From: Bacteroidia bacterium | GTDB lineage: Bacteria; Bacteroidota; Bacteroidia; Cytophagales; Cyclobacteriaceae | Length of the DNA stretch: 35,998 bases | Direction of reading: 5' to 3' | Assembly (NCBI GenBank): GCA_016650355.1 | Contig: JAENVX010000213.1 | Coordinates: 1 to 35,998 of the forward strand | In this document: piece by piece, positions 27,689-35,998 of the stretch | Position numbering within the stretch: position 1 is the first letter of the stretch | How the letters are laid out: every line of letters starts with the position of its first letter | Notes under the pieces: model-generated | The model's database searches: none | Seen by the model: the letters and a program-made list of their open reading frames with translations, nothing else | Told to the model about the DNA's origin: nothing | Translations under genes and position numbers: made by a program

Positions 27689-30600
27689 ATGATAAAAATA
27701 ATTTCACTATTTGCGTTTGTACTAGTGCTTTGTTTCACGACTGAAGCGCAGCGTAAGAAAGAACAGTCAACAACAATCTCAACGGTTTCGACTCCTACCG
27801 ATCTCAATGAGTTTTATAAACCAGTAAAGTGGCGCAGCATTGGTCCCTTTAGAGGTGGGAGATCAAATACAGCTAGTGGCGTTGTGGGGGACATATCTAC
27901 CTATTACATGGGTACGACAGGTGGTGGTGTTTGGAAAACTGAAGATATGGGGGTTACCTGGTCAAATATTTCTGATGGCGCTTTCAAAACAGGTTCGGTA
28001 GGGGCAGTGTCCGTTTCAGAAAGTGACCCTAACGTAGTTTATGTTGGTATGGGTGAGCATGCTGTTAGAGGCGTAATGACACATCACGGAGATGGTGTAT
28101 ATAAATCAACCGATGCTGGAAAAACCTGGAAGAAAATAGGCCTCGATTTAACGCAACATATTTCTCGTATCGCCATACACCCTAAAGATCCAAACATAGT
28201 ATATATCGCAGCACAGGGTGCATTGTATGGTAAATCACAAGAGCGCGGTGTGTTCAAGTCAGTGGATGGCGGCACTACCTGGAAGAAGGTATTATATGTT
28301 GACGATAAAACAGGATGCGTTGAATTGTCTATGGATATGAACAACCCTCGCGTGCTCTATGCTGCTATGAATGAATATGGCCGGTTGCCATGGAAAGTGA
28401 TTAGCGGAGGAGTTGGCAGTGGGCTTTACAAGTCTAGCGATGCAGGAGAGAGTTGGGAAAAAATTCATAACGGTTTACCAAAGGAGCTGGGCAAAATGGC
28501 AATTGCTGTGTGTAGATCTAATTCTGATCGTGTTTATCTTTTATTAGAAAGTGACTCTGACAAAGAATTAGGAGGATTGTTTGTTTCAACTGATGCTGGA
28601 AAAAAATGGTCACGCGTTACGAATGATCACCGCTTGATTCAACGAGCATGGTATTATATCGAGCTATTCACAGATCCTCAAGATGAAAATACGATTTATG
28701 TGTTGAGTGCTCCGGCATTGCGCTCCACAGATGGTGGAAAAACCTGGGAGAATATTAATAGTAGACATGGTGATCATCATGATTTGTGGATTAATCCATA
28801 TAACTCCAAGAATATGATTATTGCTGACGATGGAGGCGCTTCCATCAGCTTAAATTTTGGCAAAACTTGGTCTGTACAAAGTAATATGCCTACAGCACAA
28901 TTCTATCGCATCAATGTAGACAATCAATTTCCTTACCGAATTTACGCAGGGCAACAAGACAATTCAACCGTTGTTATTACAAATCGCGAATTAAGTAGCG
29001 GTGGAATTACTACATCAAGTTGGACCTCTTCAGCGGGTGGAGAGAGTGCTTTCCTCGCATTCAATCCAGATGATCCGCGTTTTGTTTTGGGTGGTAGTTA
29101 TCAGGGTACTATTGAAGTCTTGGACACAAAGGCACTAGCTGGAACAAATATTATGGCAGCACCCATACAATATCTTGGTAGAGATGCCAAGGATATTAAA
29201 TATAGATTCAATTGGAATGCCCCTATCATTTGGTCCAAGCACGAGCCTAATACATATTACCATGGTGCACAATATTTGTTACGCACAACAGATATGGGTG
29301 TTAGCTGGACAGAAGCCTCACCAGATCTTACCCGAAACGAAAAGGATAAGCAAGGCAAGGGTGGAGGACCCTATACCAACGAAGCAGTAGGTGCTGAAAA
29401 TTATGGAACGCTAAGTTATGTGATCGAGTCTCCCCATGAGAAGGGAGTGATATGGACGGGCAGTGATGATGGCTTTGTGCACATTACGAGAGACAATGGC
29501 ACAACTTGGCAAAACGTAACTCCGGTTGGTTTGCAGGAATGCTTGATTAATGCCATCGAAGTTTCTCCTCACGATCCTGCAACGGCTTACATTGCAACCA
29601 CCCGGTATAAGTTTAACGACCACACACCGGGGTTGTATAAAACAACTGACTATGGAAAGACCTGGAGTAAAATTACGAATGGAATTTCTAATAATGCATT
29701 TACACGTGTAGTCAGGGAAGATGACAAACGTAAGGACTTACTTTTCGCGGGAACAGAGTTGGGATTATTTGTTTCCTGGAATGGGGGTAAGTTATGGACA
29801 CCATTTCAACTTAATTTGCCTATCACTCCTATAACTGATCTCAGAGTGCATCAAGGAGATCTTATTGCCGCCACCTCCGGCAGGTCGTTTTGGATTTTGG
29901 ATGATCTTGGATTGATGCGGCAGTACAAAAATGAAGTTAAGGGTTTTACACTCTTTCAACCCGAAGATGCAATATTAGTGAATGGTTATAGTGAGCTTGA
30001 TAGATCTTCAGATGAATTTGATGGTACGCACTCAGAGCGCGGGGTAAATCCTTCAACGGGAGTTGTAATATATTACCAACTACCTGATTTGAAAACTTCG
30101 GATAATATCAGGATGGAAATCAAAGATGACAAAGGAAATTTGGTTCATTCATTTACATCCATTAAAGACTCAACATTTCAAAAGTATGATGGTGCCCCAC
30201 CTGCAGATCCTACTTTAACAAAATCAAAGGGGCTTAATCGCTTTGTGTGGAACATGCGATATCCAACGATGGTTGCTGTGCCTAATGTATATATAGAAAG
30301 TAGTTATAGAGGTCACAAAGCTTCACCTGGCAAGTATTCAATAACGCTGATGGCAGGGGATCAAAAGTCCATATCGAATTTTGAGATTTTGGCTAACCCG
30401 CTCTACCCAACTGATGCTAAGACGTATCAAGAATATCATTCGCTTATGAATACGATGGAAGCAGATCTTAATAAAATGCATCAAATGGTCAATTCGCTTT
30501 ATGGAAAACGCGAGCAGCTTGAACTTATATTGGCATCACTACCATCGGATGAAAAATTTAACTCGCTTAAAAAGCAGGGTCAAACGTTGAGCCAACGGAT

Positions 30601-30877
30601 GAAACAATGGGATGAAGATATGATTCAGCGAAAGTCAAAAGCCTATGACGATGTTGAGAATTTTCCCAACCAGTTCACGGCTAATTATCTTTTCCTGATC
30701 AATCACACGGAAAGTGATCTCCCTAGAATTAATAAGTCAACCATAGATCGACTCAAAGAGTTAAATGGTGAATGGTCATCACTTCAACCTGTAGGCAGTG
30801 AGTTGCTTGACAAAGAAATCCCAGCCTTCAACAAGCAATTGTGGGATGCCGGTATCGGTGCAGTCTGGAAGAAATAG
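27689..30877 (+). CDS. secreted BNR/Asp-box (VPS10/sortilin-like beta-propeller) repeat protein
   Basis: Signal peptide; about eleven Asp-box-like motifs ([88 protein letters not shown]). Confidence 0.9.
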   Translation: MIKIISLFAFVLVLCFTTEAQRKKEQSTTISTVSTPTDLNEFYKPVKWRSIGPFRGGRSNTASGVVGDISTYYMGTTGGGVWKTEDMGVTWSNISDGAFKTGSVGAVSVSESDPNVVYVGMGEHAVRGVMTHHGDGVYKSTDAGKTWKKIGLDLTQHISRIAIHPKDPNIVYIAAQGALYGKSQERGVFKSVDGGTTWKKVLYVDDKTGCVELSMDMNNPRVLYAAMNEYGRLPWKVISGGVGSGLYKSSDAGESWEKIHNGLPKELGKMAIAVCRSNSDRVYLLLESDSDKELGGLFVSTDAGKKWSRVTNDHRLIQRAWYYIELFTDPQDENTIYVLSAPALRSTDGGKTWENINSRHGDHHDLWINPYNSKNMIIADDGGASISLNFGKTWSVQSNMPTAQFYRINVDNQFPYRIYAGQQDNSTVVITNRELSSGGITTSSWTSSAGGESAFLAFNPDDPRFVLGGSYQGTIEVLDTKALAGTNIMAAPIQYLGRDAKDIKYRFNWNAPIIWSKHEPNTYYHGAQYLLRTTDMGVSWTEASPDLTRNEKDKQGKGGGPYTNEAVGAENYGTLSYVIESPHEKGVIWTGSDDGFVHITRDNGTTWQNVTPVGLQECLINAIEVSPHDPATAYIATTRYKFNDHTPGLYKTTDYGKTWSKITNGISNNAFTRVVREDDKRKDLLFAGTELGLFVSWNGGKLWTPFQLNLPITPITDLRVHQGDLIAATSGRSFWILDDLGLMRQYKNEVKGFTLFQPEDAILVNGYSELDRSSDEFDGTHSERGVNPSTGVVIYYQLPDLKTSDNIRMEIKDDKGNLVHSFTSIKDSTFQKYDGAPPADPTLTKSKGLNRFVWNMRYPTMVAVPNVYIESSYRGHKASPGKYSITLMAGDQKSISNFEILANPLYPTDAKTYQEYHSLMNTMEADLNKMHQMVNSLYGKREQLELILASLPSDEKFNSLKKQGQTLSQRMKQWDEDMIQRKSKAYDDVENFPNQFTANYLFLINHTESDLPRINKSTIDRLKELNGEWSSLQPVGSELLDKEIPAFNKQLWDAGIGAVWKK

Positions 30878-30884
30878 AAATAGT

Positions 30885-30910
30885 GGAGGGACACAAAATT
30901 GCGTCCCTCC
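30885..30910. terminator. putative bidirectional terminator hairpin between convergent genes
   Basis: Perfect 8-bp stem GGAGGGAC (30885-30892) / GTCCCTCC (30903-30910), 10-nt loop, between converging stops at 30877 and 30913. Confidence 0.65.
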
Positions 30911-30912
30911 CA

Positions 30913-31326
30913 TTAATTCTTCGTTAGTTGTCCAGAAGAAAAAATACCATAGATAACTTCGGATTCTTGTGTTGGCAGAAAGTAAATTTTTCCTTTCCTG
31001 CCCCGGATTTTCATTCGGTACATGTTAAAGAAGGGCAGAAAACTAATCGATTTGATTTCAGGCCATTCATACTCCTGAGTTTTGTGACTGTTAATCACAG
31101 CTACTTTCTTCTTGCTAACCGCCACCCTCTTAATTTTAGAGGCGATTATTAAAAACAAAGAGACAAACACCAAGCCCAAGGTAAAAAAAATCAGTACTGC
31201 AAATTGGCTTTTGGGCAAATGCCCGCTGCGCATGAAGATGATGCTTCCGATGAACCACTGCAGTAAACCTAAGGCCAGAAAAAAATACTTGGCGAAGTAA
31301 TACTTCACCCGACTGGCTTCTTTCAT
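30913..31326 (-). CDS. hypothetical membrane protein (two TM helices plus C-terminal soluble domain)
   Basis: Hydrophobic segments YFFLALGLLQWFIGSIIFM and FAVLIFFTLGLVFVSLFLIIA, followed by a basic soluble domain. Confidence 0.7.
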   Translation of the reverse strand: MKEASRVKYYFAKYFFLALGLLQWFIGSIIFMRSGHLPKSQFAVLIFFTLGLVFVSLFLIIASKIKRVAVSKKKVAVINSHKTQEYEWPEIKSISFLPFFNMYRMKIRGRKGKIYFLPTQESEVIYGIFSSGQLTKN

Positions 31327-31550
31327 TTTACATAATTAATTTGGTTTAACGTATGCTAAGTTACAGGTTTATTTTAAAAAAGTTGCATAGGTAACCATTT
31401 GTAGGTTCCAAGAATTGCATGAAGAAGTAAATCATCCTAGGAAATCAGTTGGAATTTTAACTTCGGGCAAATCCATTTTGGATTTGAGTAGTTGCTTTTG
31501 GAACAGCCAAATCTTGAATAAGGAGAATTATTTTTGAGATAAAAATGAAA

Positions 31551-32411
31551 CTACACTTTTACCTCTTGCCCTTCGGGCTCAGCCTCTGCTGTTGCGTCAT
31601 CCCAATCTTTGGGCTCTTCGTTATGGAGATACTCCAGGATTTTTTGCTCGACCTGTTTGATCTTCAAAGTTTTTAAAAATTTCCCATTACGAGCCAAAAT
31701 AAGCCTCCCAGTTTCTTCAGAGATAACGATCACTAGCGTATCGGTTGTTTCAGACATGCCTATCGCAGACTTATGACGTAAGCCGAAATGTGGAGGGAGG
31801 TGATCATTTTCACTTACGGGAAGTACACAGGCCGCAGCTTTAATTCGCCCCTTGTAGATAATCACAGCCCCATCATGGAGAGGACTATTTTTATTAAAGA
31901 TGGAGACCAGCAGACGTTTGGTGACTTCAGCATCTAAGCGGTCTCCGGTTTGAATATAAAACTTCAACTCAATGTCGCGTGATAAAACAATAAGTGCGCC
32001 TGTTCTAGTAGCCTTCAGCATTTTGATTGCATCAATTACTTCCAGAATGTCGAAGTCATCGTGGTATTCGTGACGCCAGCTTGTCAGCGACTTTAAAAAA
32101 CTATCGCGGTTAAATTCTGTGCTACGGCCAATTACTAATAAAAACTTTCTAATCTCCGGCTGAAATAATATAATCATTGCCAACACACCTACGCCCATGA
32201 ACTGCCCCAAGATTGTGGCGAGCAATTCCATTTGCACTGCACGAACGATTAAGTAAACAAGGTAGAGTGCAAGTATTCCTAAAAAGATATTAACAGCAAT
32301 GCTTCCGCGGACTAGTTTATAAACCTGGTATAACAAAACTGCCACCAGTGTGATGTCTATAAGATCAACCCAACTGATATCCAAAAATCCCACTTTGAAT
32401 ACGAAAATCAT
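31551..32411 (-). CDS. cdaA: diadenylate cyclase CdaA (c-di-AMP synthase)
   Basis: N-terminal TM helices and DAC motifs NKNSPLHDGAVII (DGA) and PPHFGLRHKSAIGMSE (RHR). Confidence 0.95.
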   Translation of the reverse strand: MIFVFKVGFLDISWVDLIDITLVAVLLYQVYKLVRGSIAVNIFLGILALYLVYLIVRAVQMELLATILGQFMGVGVLAMIILFQPEIRKFLLVIGRSTEFNRDSFLKSLTSWRHEYHDDFDILEVIDAIKMLKATRTGALIVLSRDIELKFYIQTGDRLDAEVTKRLLVSIFNKNSPLHDGAVIIYKGRIKAAACVLPVSENDHLPPHFGLRHKSAIGMSETTDTLVIVISEETGRLILARNGKFLKTLKIKQVEQKILEYLHNEEPKDWDDATAEAEPEGQEVKV

Positions 32412-32448
32412 TACTACAAATTTATGAAGACAAAGGCCTAATGCCTAA

Positions 32449-33300
32449 TTAGTTTAATGCTTTTACAAGTTTCACTACCTCCATTGCTTCTTTGACATCG
32501 TGTACGCGTAGAATACTAGCTCCTTTTAATAATGCTACCGTGTTTAATGAAGTTGTTCCATTCAATGCTTCTTCTGGTGTTATGGCCAATGTTTTCCAGA
32601 TCGTGGATTTCCGGGAGAGGCCAACGAGAATGGGTTTCTCTAAAATTTTTAGATAGTCTAATTTCCTAAGAAGTTCAAAATTTTGAACTATGGTTTTAGA
32701 AAAACCAAATCCTGGATCGACAATGATATCCCTTATGCCCAATGCATGAAGTGATTCAATCTTCTGATGAAAATAATCAACCATTTCCTTCAAGAGATTT
32801 TCATAGGATATCATCGTGGTCATTGTCTGAGGTGTGCCCTGCATGTGCATTAATATATACGGCACATTTAACGAGGCAACTACCTCTGGCATTTTTTTAT
32901 CCAATGAGCCACCTGAAATGTCATTGATCATTCCTGCCCCGGCCTCCACAGCAAGTTTGGCGATTGCACTTCTGAAGGTATCGATAGAGATAATACAATC
33001 GGAAAATCTTTTAATTGCAGCCTCTATCGCTGGAAGTACTCTGCCTTTTTCTTCTTCCTCACTGATATCTTTTGCACCTGGTCGTGAAGAATAACCCCCG
33101 ATGTCGATAAAGGTGGCGCCTTCTGACAGCATTTTTTCAATTTGCTTCAGCACCTGACTTTCAACAACAAATTTTCCACCGTCAAAAAAACTATCCGGGG
33201 TGATGTTTAAAATCCCCATAACCTTCGGCTCCGACAGACTAATGAGTTGACCTTTTACCAGCAGGGTTTTATTGATTTGAAACGTACTACTCGTATTCAT
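32449..33300 (-). CDS. folP: dihydropteroate synthase
   Basis: VMGILNITPDSFFDGG, ATFIDIGGYSSRPGA, IIVDPGFGFSKT. Confidence 0.96.
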   Translation of the reverse strand: MNTSSTFQINKTLLVKGQLISLSEPKVMGILNITPDSFFDGGKFVVESQVLKQIEKMLSEGATFIDIGGYSSRPGAKDISEEEEKGRVLPAIEAAIKRFSDCIISIDTFRSAIAKLAVEAGAGMINDISGGSLDKKMPEVVASLNVPYILMHMQGTPQTMTTMISYENLLKEMVDYFHQKIESLHALGIRDIIVDPGFGFSKTIVQNFELLRKLDYLKILEKPILVGLSRKSTIWKTLAITPEEALNGTTSLNTVALLKGASILRVHDVKEAMEVVKLVKALN

Positions 33301-33453
33301 TTTATTGTTCTTAATACACTTAGTCTTTTAGTAGTAATGCTGTTGCGGTTCCTGTATGCAATACTTTTGCTACGAGATAATGTTAATTATTACGTAATTT
33401 TTTTTGTTTACCCTATAAATCCAAAAAATCCTGATCTATTTTGCATTCGAATT

Positions 33454-33999
33454 ATGAATGAACAAACCGCCATCGAATATAAGGAGGTAATTGCCGCCTG
33501 CAAAGCCCTGTTTGAGAAGAAAACAAAGGACTATGGCACGGCTTGGCGCATCCTGCGGATATCCTCCATCACCGATCAGATTTATATTAAAGCTCAGCGT
33601 ATTAGGAGTATCCAGGAGAAAGGCGTGCAAAAAGTAGGGGATTCAATCAAAGATGAGTTTACGGGCATCATCAATTATTGTGTTATCGCCTTAATTCAAA
33701 TGAAGCTGAAGGATTCAGACAAAATGGAAATGAATTTTGAAGAACTTGAACAACTCTATGATGAGGCGACTATGGGTACATTTGATCTGCTACAGAATAA
33801 GAACCATGACTATGGAGAAGCCTGGCGCGAAATGCGCGTTGGTTCTATGACAGATATTATATTAATGAAACTCCTGCGTGTGAAGCAGATAGAAGATAAC
33901 CAAGGCATCACATTGGTCAGTGAAGGAGTAATGGCAAACTATCAGGACATGATTAATTATGCGGTATTTTGTTTGATCAAACTATCTGCTGGCAACTGA
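33454..33999 (+). CDS. DUF1599 family protein
   Basis: KTKDYGTAWRILRISSITDQIYIKAQRIRSIQEKG and a second copy KNHDYGEAWREMRVGSMTDIILMKLLRVKQIEDN; ATG at 33454 preferred over the 33247 start, which overlaps folP. Confidence 0.87.
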   Translation: MNEQTAIEYKEVIAACKALFEKKTKDYGTAWRILRISSITDQIYIKAQRIRSIQEKGVQKVGDSIKDEFTGIINYCVIALIQMKLKDSDKMEMNFEELEQLYDEATMGTFDLLQNKNHDYGEAWREMRVGSMTDIILMKLLRVKQIEDNQGITLVSEGVMANYQDMINYAVFCLIKLSAGN

Positions 34000-34036
34000 T
34001 CACAATTGTGTCATTTAAATTTGAAAAATTAGAGTT

Positions 34037-35137
34037 ATGAGAAAATTCATCGATCAGTTCTCACGGTTTTTTGTTGGAGGACTATTTATTTTTTCGGGTC
34101 TGATAAAATTAAATGACCCCATCGGTACTCAAATAAAACTCGAAGAGTACTTCGAAGTCTTTGCATTAGACTTTGGATCGTTCTTTCATTATTTCATTCC
34201 ATGGGCATTGGAGATTGGTATGATCATGATTGTGTTGGAACTAGCCTTGGGTGTGGCAATTTTAATTTTCTATAAGATGAGCCAAACTACCTGGACGCTG
34301 TTGGGATTGATGGTATTCTTTACTTTTTTGACTTTCTACTCTGCCTACTTTAATAAGGTAACAGACTGCGGCTGCTTTGGTGATGCAATCAAGTTAACTC
34401 CATGGGAATCTTTTTACAAGGACATTGTGCTCATGGTGTTTGTACTTCATCTGTTTTGGTATAGAAAAGGCTTTATGCCAACATTACCTTCACGGGTTGG
34501 TCATTTTTTTGTAGGTGGAACGGTGATCGTTAGTTTATTCTTAGGGGTTTACGCAATCCTGCATTTGCCTTTTATTGATTTCAGAGCGTACAGAATCGGC
34601 AACAGTATTCCGCAACAGATGATTCCATCAGAGTCCCCCATAATCGAGTACACTTTTGAAAAGGGAACTGAAAAGATTACATCAACAAAGTTTCTAACAG
34701 AAGAGGGATTAAAATATGTTTCTTCGAAAGTGTTGAATGAGGAAAATGCAAAACCCAAAATTACGGATTACCTGGTAACTAGCCCAGAGGGAGAAGATAT
34801 GACACCCTATACGTTCACCGGCTCTAAACTATTAATCACCATGTATGATGTCACTAAGTCATCATCAGAAAACATTGAGGACATCAAGGGTTTGACGAAA
34901 GCATTGGATGGAAAAGTGGAAGCCTTTGTACTGACTTCTTCATTGGCAGAACAAATGGAAGCATTCCGACACGAGCACCAGTTAGCCATACCCTATTATT
35001 ATGCTGACGCAACTGTTTTAAAAACAATCATTCGCTCCAACCCAGGTATTTCGCTTTGGAAAGACGGCACAGTGTTAGGTAATTGGCATCATAATGATAC
35101 ACCAGGTGCAGATACAATCCTTGAACTGTTGAAATGA
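34037..35137 (+). CDS. BT_3928-like protein: DoxX/MauE-like membrane domain plus thioredoxin-like C-terminus
   Basis: Four or more TM helices with TDCGCFGDAIKLTPWESFYKDI; soluble C-terminus ending RSNPGISLWKDGTVLGNWHHNDTP. Confidence 0.82.
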   Translation: MRKFIDQFSRFFVGGLFIFSGLIKLNDPIGTQIKLEEYFEVFALDFGSFFHYFIPWALEIGMIMIVLELALGVAILIFYKMSQTTWTLLGLMVFFTFLTFYSAYFNKVTDCGCFGDAIKLTPWESFYKDIVLMVFVLHLFWYRKGFMPTLPSRVGHFFVGGTVIVSLFLGVYAILHLPFIDFRAYRIGNSIPQQMIPSESPIIEYTFEKGTEKITSTKFLTEEGLKYVSSKVLNEENAKPKITDYLVTSPEGEDMTPYTFTGSKLLITMYDVTKSSSENIEDIKGLTKALDGKVEAFVLTSSLAEQMEAFRHEHQLAIPYYYADATVLKTIIRSNPGISLWKDGTVLGNWHHNDTPGADTILELLK

Positions 35138-35652
35138 AAATATTTCTTATAGGCCTTCCAGGCTCTGGCAAATCGACTATTGGTAAATCATTAGCATTGG
35201 AGTTGTCACTACCTTTTGTTGATCTCGATCAGGAAGTTGAGAAGCAAGAAGGACGAACAATAAAGAATATTTTTAAGGAGATGAAGGAAGGCTATTTTCG
35301 GCAACGAGAATCACAAGTGCTGAAAAATTGGTGCCTGTCGTCCTACTCATTTGTAATGGCAACAGGTGGAGGGGCTCCATGTTTCTTTGACAATATGGAA
35401 CAGATTAATCATGCAGGCAAAAGCATTTTTCTGGATGTGCTGGCAAGTGAGATAGCAAGACGAATTATGAATTCACATATTTCAGAACGGCCGCTCTTTG
35501 CTACGGATAATGCAGAAAGTCTAAAGGATCGGATTGAATTTATGCGGTCGCAGCGGATCCATTTTTATAAACAGGCAAGTATAACAGTCTCAGGTGAACG
35601 AACGGACATAAAAGTGTTAGTGGAAAAACTAAACTTGACCGATCAATCCTAG
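35134..35652 (+). CDS. aroK: shikimate kinase
   Basis: P-loop IFLIGLPGSGKSTIGKSLA, FVDLDQEVEKQEGRTIKNIF, MATGGGAPCF; ATGA overlap with the upstream gene. Confidence 0.95.
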   Translation: MKIFLIGLPGSGKSTIGKSLALELSLPFVDLDQEVEKQEGRTIKNIFKEMKEGYFRQRESQVLKNWCLSSYSFVMATGGGAPCFFDNMEQINHAGKSIFLDVLASEIARRIMNSHISERPLFATDNAESLKDRIEFMRSQRIHFYKQASITVSGERTDIKVLVEKLNLTDQS

Positions 35653-35655
35653 TGC

Positions 35656-35998
35656 TCAAAAAGGAAATCCTACTGTTAATAAAATATTGGAATTACGTTG
35701 TGAGTAATTTACCAATGGGCTGGTTGACGTGTTCACGCGATATGGACGGTACGAATTATTTCCCCAACTGTATATCGTGGCCAGGTCAACATAGAATTTT
35801 TGTGTCCGATAACCAATACCAGCAGACGTACTTTGTATAACCCTTGACACATCGTTTTGTTCTGTTTTGAATGGCTCTGGCATTAAGCTGTATCCGCCTC
35901 TGAATCGAAACTGATTGTAACGGAACTCTCCCCCAAAGCGAAGATTGACCACAGATTGGTATAGTGATTTAATTTTATCATTATCGCTAGTGTATGAT
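35656..35998 (-). CDS. outer membrane beta-barrel protein, C-terminal fragment (5' end outside window)
   Basis: Frame remains open to the window edge (SYTSDNDKIKSLYQSVVNLRFGGEFRYNQFRFRGGY); alternating pattern and terminal aromatic NILLTVGFPF. Confidence 0.7.
   Translation of the reverse strand, partial: SYTSDNDKIKSLYQSVVNLRFGGEFRYNQFRFRGGYSLMPEPFKTEQNDVSRVIQSTSAGIGYRTQKFYVDLATIYSWGNNSYRPYRVNTSTSPLVNYSQRNSNILLTVGFPF

Noticed and set aside
33247-33453. Upstream start of the DUF1599 ORF
   Set aside because: Would overlap folP head-to-head and the extension looks non-coding; ATG at 33454 fits the family.
34016-34023. TAAATTTG resembling the Bacteroidota -7 element (TAnnTTTG) before the DoxX-like gene
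   Set aside because: No TTTG-type -33 element at suitable spacing; not listed as a promoter.
1-35998. CRISPR array, prophage, transposon, toxin-antitoxin or restriction/defence system
   Set aside because: No regularly spaced repeats, transposase/integrase, Cas, methyltransferase or nuclease-like ORFs seen on either strand; the content is housekeeping and envelope genes.

Overview
This window reads as a core chromosomal segment of a Bacteroidota bacterium, most likely Cytophagales-like (inferred from gene families and gene order). Most of 2.7-25 kb is minus-strand. I recognise lipA, gcvH, a 7.2 kb sprA (Type 9 secretion translocon / gliding motility), ruvA, a malic enzyme-PTA fusion (maeB), a DUF4837 lipoprotein, an SLT+LysM lytic transglycosylase, gatA, tatA, an EnvC-like factor with a degenerate LytM domain, a DUF4292 lipoprotein, a TPR protein, a sugar nucleotidyltransferase and a flippase. 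Next comes a divergent SDR-type threonine dehydrogenase / kbl pair, then a secreted Asp-box (BNR) protein. The last part holds cdaA-folP (minus) divergent from a DUF1599 - DoxX/MauE-like - aroK series (plus). The window opens in the 3' end of an M14 carboxypeptidase and closes in the C-terminus of an outer-membrane protein. I found no CRISPR array, rRNA, tRNA, transposase, phage or recognisable defence system. I did not find a convincing wholly new multi-gene system. The points most worth a second look are the stand-alone membrane-tethered GltB-like protein, the degenerate EnvC/DUF4292 unit, the internally duplicated DUF1599 protein beside a MauE-like/degenerate-thioredoxin protein, TTG starts at tightly coupled junctions (including an in-frame tatA-TAA-GCG-TTG-gatA junction), and several short unexplained intergenic repeats. 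Family names come from reading the translations; no database search was run.
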